From Natrinema soli (GTDB taxonomy: Archaea; Halobacteriota; Halobacteria; Halobacteriales; Natrialbaceae), in contig NZ_JAQIVI010000315.1 in NCBI RefSeq assembly GCF_028618695.1, forward strand, positions 1-11,506: DNA of 11,506 nucleotides, in the 5' to 3' direction. The notes beneath the pieces were generated by a model. It worked only from the letters and a program-made list of their open reading frames with translations, made no database searches and was not told the DNA's origin. This document shows, one piece after another, positions 1 through 6,222 of the stretch. Each line of letters starts with the position of its first letter. The first letter of the stretch is position 1. A program made the position numbers and the translations under genes.

Positions 1-132
1 CCCGCCGGTCTGACCGACCGCGGCCACCCCGTCGGCCTGCAACTCGTCGGCCGGCGGTTTTCCGACGACGACGTCCTCACGGCGAGCGCCGCGCTCGAGC
101 GCGAGCGACCCTGGGACCATCTCTACGAGTGA
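1..132 (+). CDS. Amidase-signature family protein, C-terminal fragment (5' end outside window)
   Basis: Frame 1 is open from the window edge to a TGA at 130-132 and encodes 43 residues. The segment GHPVGLQLVGRRF followed by an Asp-rich helix and a terminal PW.HLYE matches the usual C-terminus of amidase-signature enzymes, the family that includes GatA and general amidases. These enzymes hydrolyse amides with a Ser-cisSer-Lys triad. The triad lies in the missing upstream part, so catalysis cannot be judged, and GatA cannot be told from a stand-alone amidase. The 138 bp that follow, up to the next start codon, show no further gene. Confidence 0.8.
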   Translation, partial: PAGLTDRGHPVGLQLVGRRFSDDDVLTASAALERERPWDHLYE

Positions 133-270
133 CTCGGGAGAGATTGCCGAGACGACGAGCCACGAGCGACGTTCTCGAGGCACACTGATACCCCGTCACA
201 TCCGCTGTCGCACTGCGAACCGTTGACCGCAACCCAAACCCATTTTCGCGTTCTCCCCCATCGATCGAAC

Positions 271-1113
271 ATGGGAACTGAAGACGCCGAAGCGATCGCT
301 CCGGGTACGTGTCCGACCGCCAGCGGCATGCCGATGCTCGGCCTCGGAACCTGGCAGAACGACGATCCCGAGCAGTGCGCCGAGAGCGTGCGGACGGCCC
401 TCGAGACGGGCTATCGACATATCGACACCGCCCAGGCTTACGGCAACGAAGACGCCGTCGGCGACGGTATCGCGGCCGCGAACGTCGACCGCGAGGACGT
501 CTTCCTCGCGACCAAGCTCTGGCACTCGAACCTCGCATACGACGACGTCATCGAGACGGCTCGAGACAGCCTCGACCGGCTGGGCGTCGACTCGCTCGAC
601 CTGCTCTACGTCCACTGGCCGTCGGGGACGTACGACCCCGAGGAGACGCTGTCTGCCCTCTCCGAACTGTACGACGAGGGGCTGATCGAGAACGTCGGGG
701 TCAGTAACTTCCTCCCCGACGATCTCGAGGTGGCCGCGGACGTCTGCGACGCGCCGCTCTTCGCGAATCAGGTCGAACTCCACCCGCTGCTCCCCCAGGA
801 GCGGATCCGCCAGGCCTGTGAGAACGACGATATCGAGGTCGTCGGCTACTCGCCACTGGCACGCGGGAACGTGTTCAACCAGCCCGAGATTCAGGACATC
901 GCCGAGAAGCACGACGCCACCGAGGCGCAGGTCAGCCTCGCCTGGGCGCGCGAGAAGGGCGTCACCCCGATTCCGAAGGCGACCGGCGCGGAGCACATCC
1001 GCGACAACTGGGAGTCGCTGACCGTCGAACTCGATCAGGAGGACATCAACGCGATCGACGCGATTGACGAAACGCACCGCGAAGTCGATCCCGACTTCGC
1101 CCCGTGGAACTGA
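271..1113 (+). CDS. Aldo/keto reductase (AKR superfamily)
   Basis: This 280-residue protein has normal length for an (alpha/beta)8-barrel AKR and should reduce aldehydes or ketones with NADPH in the cytoplasm. The catalytic tetrad is visible: Asp52 and Tyr57 in HIDTAQAYGNE, Lys82 in ATKLWHSN and His115 in LLYVHWP. GVSNF (143-147), NQVELHP (166-172), YSPLARG (193-199) and the cofactor-binding IPKAT (234-238) are in the expected order. The NQVELHP and IPKAT pattern is that of the 2,5-diketo-D-gluconate reductase (Dkg) branch, but the substrate cannot be read from sequence. I chose ATG 271 over an in-frame TTG at 223 because homology begins just after it and an AT-rich stretch (about 242-247) lies 27 nt upstream. 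The gene stands alone between the amidase end and a membrane protein. Confidence 0.93.
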   Translation: MGTEDAEAIAPGTCPTASGMPMLGLGTWQNDDPEQCAESVRTALETGYRHIDTAQAYGNEDAVGDGIAAANVDREDVFLATKLWHSNLAYDDVIETARDSLDRLGVDSLDLLYVHWPSGTYDPEETLSALSELYDEGLIENVGVSNFLPDDLEVAADVCDAPLFANQVELHPLLPQERIRQACENDDIEVVGYSPLARGNVFNQPEIQDIAEKHDATEAQVSLAWAREKGVTPIPKATGAEHIRDNWESLTVELDQEDINAIDAIDETHREVDPDFAPWN

Positions 1114-1164
1114 TCGACGACACAGGTTCGCGCGGCGTTCATTTGAACCGCTCCGTTCACCGTC

Positions 1165-1198
1165 GATAGCCGCTGTGTGGTCTTTCAGCCGGGCTATC
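1165..1198. repeat. 7-bp inverted repeat upstream of the membrane-protein gene
   Basis: GATAGCC (1165-1171) and GGCTATC (1192-1198) are perfect complements with a 20-nt spacer. The repeat lies about 50 bp after the AKR stop and about 35 bp before the TATA-like element of the next gene. It could be an operator or part of the AKR transcript end. No T-run follows it, so a classical terminator is unlikely. Confidence 0.35.
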
Positions 1199-1230
1199 AT
1201 CGACATATCATATTGAAAGAAAAATCAGGA

Positions 1231-1240
1231 AAGTTTACGG
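1231..1240 (+). promoter_or_regulatory. TATA-like promoter element for the gene at 1264
   Basis: AAGTTTACGG is centred about 28 nt before ATG 1264, inside an unusually AT-rich stretch (1199-1240) for this genome. This spacing is typical of haloarchaeal leaderless transcripts, in which the ATG sits at or next to the +1. It also argues against the longer open frame that begins at 1177. Confidence 0.6.
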
Positions 1241-1263
1241 TACACCGGCTTTTTGGCTCGCGT

Positions 1264-2034
1264 ATGTCTACCCGCTCACAACGCGGTGGCGGCGGTGGGC
1301 TCGCCGGCGCGATCAAGGCCGACGTTCGGCGGTTACACGGGGCCTGGATGGAGATCGTCTTCCCCAGGCAACGCGGCCGCGGTCACTCCGTCATGGGCAA
1401 GTGGAAACCCGAGTCCCTCCCGCAGAAGATCGGCTATCACGGCTGGAGCGTACTCGGGATCATCGGCTTGCTCTTCCTCTATCCGTTAACTGTGCTCGGT
1501 CTCGGAACCCGCTTCTACGCGGCGAAACTCGACTCGACCAGGACCAGACTGGGCATCGTCGGCGTCACCGGCGTCGCACTGCTCGGCTGGGGGCTACTGA
1601 CGATCGCCTGGGGTGCGATGTCGTATATGGAACAGGTCGACATCCCCCTCGAGGCGGTCCTCGCGGTCGCAGCGGCGAGCTTCCTCGCGACCGTTTCGAC
1701 CGCGCTCACCGCGACGTTCTCGAAGGTCGGCGGCCGCGGCACGACGGTCGTCCTCGCGTATCCGTTCGCGATGACGGCGCTGTTTCTGCCGCCCGTCGTC
1801 GCCGCGCTCGTCACGCCGTCGCTGCATCCGTATATCCTCGATCCCAGCTACGACTTCGCCGTTTGGGCGCTCGACAACGTACTGTTCGTCGGCGGTCTGA
1901 GCGACTATCTGCGCCACAATTACACGCTCGAGGGGCCGGCCTACGCCGCGATGTGGGTCGGAATCTCGTTCCCGCTGGGCTGGTTCCTCGGGACCGTCGT
2001 GGCACTGGCGAATCTGGTTCGACCGTCGCAGTAG
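1264..2034 (+). CDS. Multi-pass membrane protein of unknown function
   Basis: I do not recognise this family. The protein has 256 residues. A basic, Gly-rich N-terminus (1-55; several Arg/Lys and a GGGGG run at 8-12) precedes about five hydrophobic segments: roughly 61-82, 96-119, 129-149, 159-183 and 226-252. A polar stretch near 187-225 (LHPYILDPSYDF, LSDYLRHNY) separates the last two and may be an extracytoplasmic loop. No catalytic, transporter-signature or metal-binding motif is evident. The positive N-terminus would favour a cytoplasmic location under the positive-inside rule. ATG 1264 is preferred to a GTG at 1177 because of the TATA-like element at 1231-1240 and the lack of protein-like character before it. 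The gene is followed by a 91-bp gap, so co-transcription with the next small gene is not obvious. Confidence 0.8.
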   Translation: MSTRSQRGGGGGLAGAIKADVRRLHGAWMEIVFPRQRGRGHSVMGKWKPESLPQKIGYHGWSVLGIIGLLFLYPLTVLGLGTRFYAAKLDSTRTRLGIVGVTGVALLGWGLLTIAWGAMSYMEQVDIPLEAVLAVAAASFLATVSTALTATFSKVGGRGTTVVLAYPFAMTALFLPPVVAALVTPSLHPYILDPSYDFAVWALDNVLFVGGLSDYLRHNYTLEGPAYAAMWVGISFPLGWFLGTVVALANLVRPSQ

Positions 2035-2125
2035 TTCGGTCGCCGCATTTCATTCACCGTTCAATCTTCGTGAACGGACTGCCGATTCCCGATACCATTA
2101 GTCGTCGGGTTCCCAATCACTGCAC

Positions 2126-2317
2126 ATGGAGTTCGACCTTCCCACGACCGCTGCCGCGTTTATCGCCGTCATCGCAATCGGCGTCGTCGGCCTGATCGCC
2201 GCACCAATGATGGGAATGGACACCGTGTTGACGATGGTCGCACCGTCGATGCTCGTGTTCGGACTGATCATGTTTGGACTCGGTCTCAAACACGGCGAGT
2301 ACCGGTCGACCCGCTGA
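2126..2317 (+). CDS. Small two-helix membrane protein, conserved hypothetical
   Basis: This gene encodes 63 residues with two hydrophobic helices (about 8-28 and 33-53) joined by a short Met-rich turn (PMMGMD). An acidic N-terminus and a polar tail ending KHGEYRSTR flank them. It looks like one of the short integral membrane proteins that are common in haloarchaea, but I cannot name a function. ATG 2126 is the first start in frame and encodes a complete hairpin-like membrane protein. Only a weak AT-rich stretch (2091-2099) lies at promoter distance. The gene converges on the AGE-family gene with 39 bp between the stop codons. Confidence 0.75.
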   Translation: MEFDLPTTAAAFIAVIAIGVVGLIAAPMMGMDTVLTMVAPSMLVFGLIMFGLGLKHGEYRSTR

Positions 2318-2356
2318 TCGTCGACCGCCGCCGTCTCGGGCCGGCGTACCGGATTC

Positions 2357-3592
2357 TCAGTCGTCGTCCGCTCGAGCCCCGAGCCCCTCCCTTCCGTCCG
2401 CCTCGAGGGCCCGCGCGACGAGCCAGCAGTTCGTCAACGGGTGGTAGCCGGGTTCGACCGCCGGACCGCGGTTCGGGCCGTCGCGGCCGTGGTCGCGCGC
2501 GAGCCGTTCGTACCAGTTGCCGTACCGGGGATTGATCAGGTGCTCCCCCGCGTACTCCCAGAGCCGGTCGTACCACTCGAGGTATCCCGTCGACCGCCCG
2601 TCGGCGTCAGCGTCGACCAGGCTCAACAGCCCGCTCGCGCCGATCGCCTCCGCGTGGACCCAGCCGAATTTGTCCGGGACGACCGGTTCCCCGTCGTCCT
2701 CGACGGTGTAGTAGAGCCCGCCGTACTCGTCGTCCCAGCCCAGATCGACGGCGGTCTCGAAGAGGCCTCGAGCGCGCTCGAGCACCCAGGACTCGGGGCG
2801 GTGGACGGCGAGCAGCGCCAGTAGTTTCGCCCACTCGGCGTGATGTCCGGGCTGGTACCCCGGCGGTCGGAACCGGTGGCGAGGGCTGTCCTCGTTGTAC
2901 GACAGGTCCGGCTCCCACTCGTCGGTGTAGTGCTCCCAGAGGAGGCCGTCGGTCGCTGCTGTGACGTCTCTGGTGAACCGGTCGGCGACCGTGTACGCTC
3001 GCTCGAGGAACCGGGACTCGTCGGTCGCCTCGTAGGCGGCGAGCATCGCCTCGCAGGCGTGCATGTTCGCGTTCTGGCCGCGGTAGGACGTGAGCTCCCA
3101 GTCCGGCGACGCGCGGTCGGCGTACAGTTCGCGGTCGGGTTCCCAGAAGCGCTCCTCGAGCACCCCGAACGCGCGATCGAGTTCGGCTCGAGCGCCCGGA
3201 ATCCCAGCCTGTAGCGCCCGGGAAGCGGCCAGCAGGACGAACGCGTGTCCGTAACAGTACCGCGTCCGGTCGGTCGGCGTCCGTCCCTCGAGGAGCCAGT
3301 CGTAGCCCCTTCGCCCGTCGTCCCAGTGGACGGTCGAGAGGAACCGGAGCCCGTGTTCGGCGGCGTGTTCGCACCAGTGAGGACCGTCGGCGAGGACACC
3401 CAGACTGAAGTTGTGGACGCCGCGCGCGGTCGCAACGAGGTGTTTCGTGCGAGCGTCGTAAACGCGTCCGTCGCGCTCGTCGAGCTGTGCGACGTAGCCG
3501 CCGACGGCCGTGTCCAGACAGTCGGGATAGTAGAAGTTCAGCACGTCCCTGATCCGGTGGCGGAGCCCGGCCCGCGTTCGGTAGAGGGTCAT
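2357..3592 (-). CDS. AGE-family sugar epimerase/isomerase
   Basis: This 411-residue protein matches N-acylglucosamine 2-epimerase (AGE) family enzymes in length and motif order. The family folds as an (alpha/alpha)6 barrel and interconverts sugars such as GlcNAc/ManNAc, mannose/fructose or glucose/mannose in the cytoplasm. Recognisable segments are RYCYGHAF (111-118), NANMHACEAMLAAYE (174-188), QPGHHAEWAKLL (247-258), KFGWVHAEAIG (308-318), GNWYERL (358-364) and GYHPLTNCW (382-390). His250/251 and His384 sit where the family's two catalytic histidines are expected. The substrate cannot be decided: AGE, mannose isomerase and sulfoquinovose isomerase (YihS) all share this scaffold. ATG 3590-3592 is supported by a TATA-like element 27 nt upstream. 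The C-terminus is an acidic tail (ADDD). Confidence 0.88.
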   Translation of the reverse strand: MTLYRTRAGLRHRIRDVLNFYYPDCLDTAVGGYVAQLDERDGRVYDARTKHLVATARGVHNFSLGVLADGPHWCEHAAEHGLRFLSTVHWDDGRRGYDWLLEGRTPTDRTRYCYGHAFVLLAASRALQAGIPGARAELDRAFGVLEERFWEPDRELYADRASPDWELTSYRGQNANMHACEAMLAAYEATDESRFLERAYTVADRFTRDVTAATDGLLWEHYTDEWEPDLSYNEDSPRHRFRPPGYQPGHHAEWAKLLALLAVHRPESWVLERARGLFETAVDLGWDDEYGGLYYTVEDDGEPVVPDKFGWVHAEAIGASGLLSLVDADADGRSTGYLEWYDRLWEYAGEHLINPRYGNWYERLARDHGRDGPNRGPAVEPGYHPLTNCWLVARALEADGREGLGARADDD

Positions 3593-3615
3593 ACTACCTC
3601 GTTCGATCGAGTCGG

Positions 3616-3622
3616 AAATAAA
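3616..3622 (-). promoter_or_regulatory. TATA-like element for the AGE-family gene
   Basis: The plus strand reads AAATAAA, so the minus strand reads TTTATTT. It is centred about 27 nt before the ATG at 3592, which fits a leaderless haloarchaeal promoter. Confidence 0.6.
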
Positions 3623-3724
3623 GGCGTTCGAACGCGGTTGCGAACGCGTATCGCACGGTTCGGCGGGCCTCGTTTCGTCAGCCCGTCGAACGAATCGGTC
3701 GAAGCCGCGACTGGGACGCCGTGC

Positions 3725-4696
3725 TCACATGTACCCGAGGTCGCGCAGGCGCTCCATCAGGTCCTCTTTGTCCTGGGCGCGGCCCGCGCGCTCGGTGGTC
3801 CCCTCGAGGTCCTGCAGCCAGGCGGGATCCTCGTTGGCCTTCTCCGTGCTGACTTCGCTGCCCAGCGACCGGAAGCCGGCGAAGTACTTCGGCGAGATCG
3901 GAATGTCGTCCTGTTCGACGCCCTCGGGGAGGTCGGTGTCGCTTTCGGGAACGTAGCCTTCCTCGGGGAAGTTCTCGACCGTGTCCGGGACCACGAAGTT
4001 CCAGAACGCCTGCCACACGGCGGCCTCGTCGAACTGCAGGATGGGCTGGATGCGGTCGTGGGGCGGGTAGATGTCCGGATCGTGGCGCGGCGAGAAGAAC
4101 GTCTCGTCGGCGCGGGCCTCCTGTTCGTCCCAGCGGACGCCGGAGATGACGCCGTCGATGTCGTGCTCCTCGAGCGCGTCGTTGAGCGCAACCGTCTTCA
4201 GCAGGTGGTTGCCGACGTAGGTGTCGAGCAGGAACGGGAACGTGTCCTCCTCGTACTCGAGGATGTCCTCGACGTGGTGTTGGTTGTGTTCGGAGAGCTC
4301 GGAAATGTCGATGTCGTCGCCGGGCTCGAGACCGTGTTCGTCGACGTACTCGCCGACGTCCTCGTTGCGCGCGTAGATCACATCGAGGTCCCATTCGTCG
4401 GCCCAGTGGTCGACGAAATCGTGGATCTCGTCAAAGTGCTGGTAGTGGTCGATGAAGACCGCTTGGGGCACCTCGAGGTCGAACCGGTCGGCGACCTCCT
4501 TGATGAAGTAAAGGGTGAGCGTCGAGTCTTTGCCGCCGGTCCACATGACCGCCGGGTTCTCGTACTCTTCTAGGCCCTCGCGGGTGACCTCGATCGCTTT
4601 CTCGATTTTGTCCTGAATGTGGGGATACTCCTCGGGATCTTCGCCTTCGCCGTCGGAATAATCGACGTTTACGTAGTCGGGGAAGTTCTCGGCCAT
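3725..4696 (-). CDS. PAPS-reductase-family PP-loop ATP-pyrophosphatase domain protein
   Basis: With the start chosen here the protein has 323 residues. Its PP-loop MWTGGKDSTLTLYF (TGGKDS at 53-58) is the ATP-pyrophosphate-binding signature of the adenine-nucleotide alpha-hydrolase fold. VFIDHYQHFDEIHDF (80-94), ISGVRWDEQEAR (184-195) and FRSLGSEVST (275-284) match the PAPS reductase/CysD-type branch, which acts on APS/PAPS or makes APS from sulfate and ATP. The ECGxxC motif of assimilatory PAPS reductases is absent, so it is more likely CysD-like or a nucleotide/RNA-modifying relative. No CysN GTPase lies beside it, so sulfate adenylyltransferase cannot be asserted. An upstream in-frame ATG at 4757-4759 would add 21 residues, but that stretch overlaps the AT-rich promoter and is not family-like. 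The C-terminus ends LRDLGYM. Confidence 0.88.
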   Translation of the reverse strand: MAENFPDYVNVDYSDGEGEDPEEYPHIQDKIEKAIEVTREGLEEYENPAVMWTGGKDSTLTLYFIKEVADRFDLEVPQAVFIDHYQHFDEIHDFVDHWADEWDLDVIYARNEDVGEYVDEHGLEPGDDIDISELSEHNQHHVEDILEYEEDTFPFLLDTYVGNHLLKTVALNDALEEHDIDGVISGVRWDEQEARADETFFSPRHDPDIYPPHDRIQPILQFDEAAVWQAFWNFVVPDTVENFPEEGYVPESDTDLPEGVEQDDIPISPKYFAGFRSLGSEVSTEKANEDPAWLQDLEGTTERAGRAQDKEDLMERLRDLGYM

Positions 4697-4721
4697 CTCG
4701 TAATTAGATATAATTAGGAGA

Positions 4722-4730
4722 TGTAAATCC
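4722..4730 (-). promoter_or_regulatory. TATA-like element that fixes the start of the PP-loop gene
   Basis: The minus strand reads GGATTTACA, centred about 29 nt before ATG 4696. The AT-rich stretch 4699-4730 lies between this element and the start, as expected for a promoter. The upstream ATG at 4759 would place the promoter inside the coding region. Confidence 0.55.
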
Positions 4731-4958
4731 TTTGGGTCGGCGGAAAGCTCTGTCGGCATCCCGGACCGCGCGGGTCCTCGCGGTTCGGTCGTCAGCGATA
4801 CGTCGACGCGAAATCTCGCACACTGTATCCTCCGTATCCAGCCAAGAACTCGAGTCGAGTGGCGAAACGAGACGCGGTGTCGGAGGTTCCGGCAATTTTC
4901 GCTCTCGCAACGGCGAGGGACGTCTCGTCACGGAATCGTCGTGCTGGCCACTGGCGAA

Positions 4959-4967
4959 CGTATTACT
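4959..4967 (+). promoter_or_regulatory. TATA-like element for the SDR gene
   Basis: CGTATTACT is centred about 28 nt upstream of ATG 4991 in otherwise GC-rich sequence, consistent with leaderless transcription. The 294-bp divergent region 4697-4990 holds this promoter and the PP-loop gene promoter; I see no other element in it. Confidence 0.55.
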
Positions 4968-4990
4968 TCGTGGCTATCGACTCTCACCGT

Positions 4991-5731
4991 ATGACGACTC
5001 TCACCGACGAGACGATCATCGTGACCGGCGCGAGCAAGGGACTCGGACACTCGATGGCGCTGCACCTCTCGGAACTCGGTGCGAACGTCGTCCTCGTGGC
5101 TCGCAGCGAGGACGACCTCGAGGCCGTGGCCGACGCGGCGGACGGCGAGACGCTGATCGCGACCGCGGACGTTCGCGACGCCGATGCCGTCGACCGCGTC
5201 GTCGAATCGACGCTCGAGCGCTTCGGCGGAATCGAGACGCTGATCAACAACGCCGGACTCTCCGGGCTCAGTTTCGGCGAGGATCGCCGGTCGCTGGTCG
5301 AGACGAGCGAAGACGAGTGGGACCGGATTATGGACGTCAACGTGAAAGGAGTCTACCTGTTCACGAAACGCGTCCTCGAGGCGATGCTCGAGAGCGGGCA
5401 AGAGTCGGGGAACGTTTGCAACGTCTCTTCCGGCCTCGGCCGCTACGCGATTCCGGACGCCGCGGCGTACATCACGTCGAAGTGGGGCCTCGAGGGGTTC
5501 ACGCGGGGAGTCGCGCTTGAGGTCGAGGACGACGGAATCAACGTCAACGCGATCGATCCCGGCGGCCGGGTGAACACGCGGATCTGGGAACATCTCCCCG
5601 ACGACGAACGCCAGGAGATCCTGCAACCCGACGTGATGGACGACGCCGCTGCGTTGCTGGCCGCGCAGGGACCGGACGGCGTCACCGGCGAGTCGATGAC
5701 CGCCGCGGAGTGGGAAGACCGACTCGAGTGA
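4991..5731 (+). CDS. Short-chain dehydrogenase/reductase (SDR)
   Basis: This 246-residue protein is a classical SDR that uses a Rossmann fold to oxidise or reduce an alcohol/carbonyl with NAD(P)(H). The cofactor motif TGASKGLG is at 12-19, Asp60 in TADV sits where the adenine-contacting Asp is expected, NNAG is at 86-89 and Asn117 lies in DVNVKG. The active site is Ser147 (NVSSG), Tyr160 and Lys164 (YITSK), with the standard 13-residue Ser-Tyr spacing. IDPGGRVNT (188-196) is the usual PG...T turn after the active site. Arg38 after the second beta strand suggests, but does not prove, NADP preference. The substrate is unknown. ATG 4991 was chosen because the Rossmann fold begins directly after it and a TATA-like element precedes it; the frame extends upstream to 4859 without SDR-like sequence. 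The gene converges on 5762-6088 with 30 bp between. Confidence 0.93.
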   Translation: MTTLTDETIIVTGASKGLGHSMALHLSELGANVVLVARSEDDLEAVADAADGETLIATADVRDADAVDRVVESTLERFGGIETLINNAGLSGLSFGEDRRSLVETSEDEWDRIMDVNVKGVYLFTKRVLEAMLESGQESGNVCNVSSGLGRYAIPDAAAYITSKWGLEGFTRGVALEVEDDGINVNAIDPGGRVNTRIWEHLPDDERQEILQPDVMDDAAALLAAQGPDGVTGESMTAAEWEDRLE

Positions 5732-5761
5732 CGAGCGAACGGGGCCGCACCGAACCGGCCG

Positions 5762-6088
5762 TCAGGACGACTCGAACCGGTGGTGACAGCCGTGGCAGTA
5801 CACCATGCCCGCTCGGTTCGGCGTTCCACACGCGGGACATCGACCCGTCGACGAGCCGTCAGCCTCGACGCCAATCTCGTTCGCTAACGCGGCGAGTACG
5901 TCGTCGTGCTCCGTGATGTCGTGAGCGTCGTCGCGTCCTCGCGTCCGCGCCCACTCGTTGATCAGATCGTCGTCCCGCAGTCGTTCGAGTCCCCGGACCA
6001 GTCCCAGAAAGCAGAGCGTCGGGGCGATCATCACGAAGGCCGCCACGGCGAGGCGACCGAGGAGCGTGTACGGGCCCGGACCGTCCAT
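5762..6088 (-). CDS. Membrane-anchored zinc-ribbon protein
   Basis: This gene encodes 108 residues. One N-terminal hydrophobic helix (about 9-32) is followed by a charged linker rich in Arg/Asp/Glu/His (33-80) and a C-terminal zinc ribbon. The ribbon has Cys84-x2-Cys87 (CPACGTPN) and Cys98-x2-Cys101 (CHGC), so it should bind one zinc. With a single N-terminal helix the ribbon could face either side. I infer the cytoplasm, because a Cys4 zinc site is typical there and positive residues (Arg32, Arg36, Arg38) follow the helix. The function is unknown; such ribbons are common protein-protein or nucleic-acid contact modules in archaea. A strong TATA-like element precedes the ATG by about 26 nt. 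Confidence 0.8.
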   Translation of the reverse strand: MDGPGPYTLLGRLAVAAFVMIAPTLCFLGLVRGLERLRDDDLINEWARTRGRDDAHDITEHDDVLAALANEIGVEADGSSTGRCPACGTPNRAGMVYCHGCHHRFESS

Positions 6089-6109
6089 ACTCGTCGTTCG
6101 CCATCGGGA

Positions 6110-6117
6110 CTATAAAC
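6110..6117 (-). promoter_or_regulatory. TATA-like element for the zinc-ribbon membrane protein
   Basis: The plus strand reads CTATAAAC (minus GTTTATAG). It is centred about 26 nt before the ATG at 6088 and is one of the clearest TATA-like elements in the window. Confidence 0.65.
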
Positions 6118-6222
6118 GTCTATCGCCGGTCAGATGGCCACAGCGGGCGGACTCCTCCTCGTCTGTCGGGCTTCGCGTCACCGACGTCCGGCTGCGGTGT
6201 CCGTGGATCGTGCGAGGCGCAC

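Noticed and set aside
196..1206. A 336-codon open frame on the minus strand across the aldo/keto reductase gene
   Set aside because: It mirrors a gene with a full catalytic tetrad. High-GC haloarchaeal genes routinely leave long open frames on the opposite strand, and the product looks Val/Arg/Asp-rich without any family motif.
3245..4573. A 442-codon open frame on the plus strand
   Set aside because: It is antisense to both the AGE-family and PP-loop genes, crosses their intergenic promoter, and its product is a low-complexity Val/Leu/Asp sequence typical of antisense shadows.
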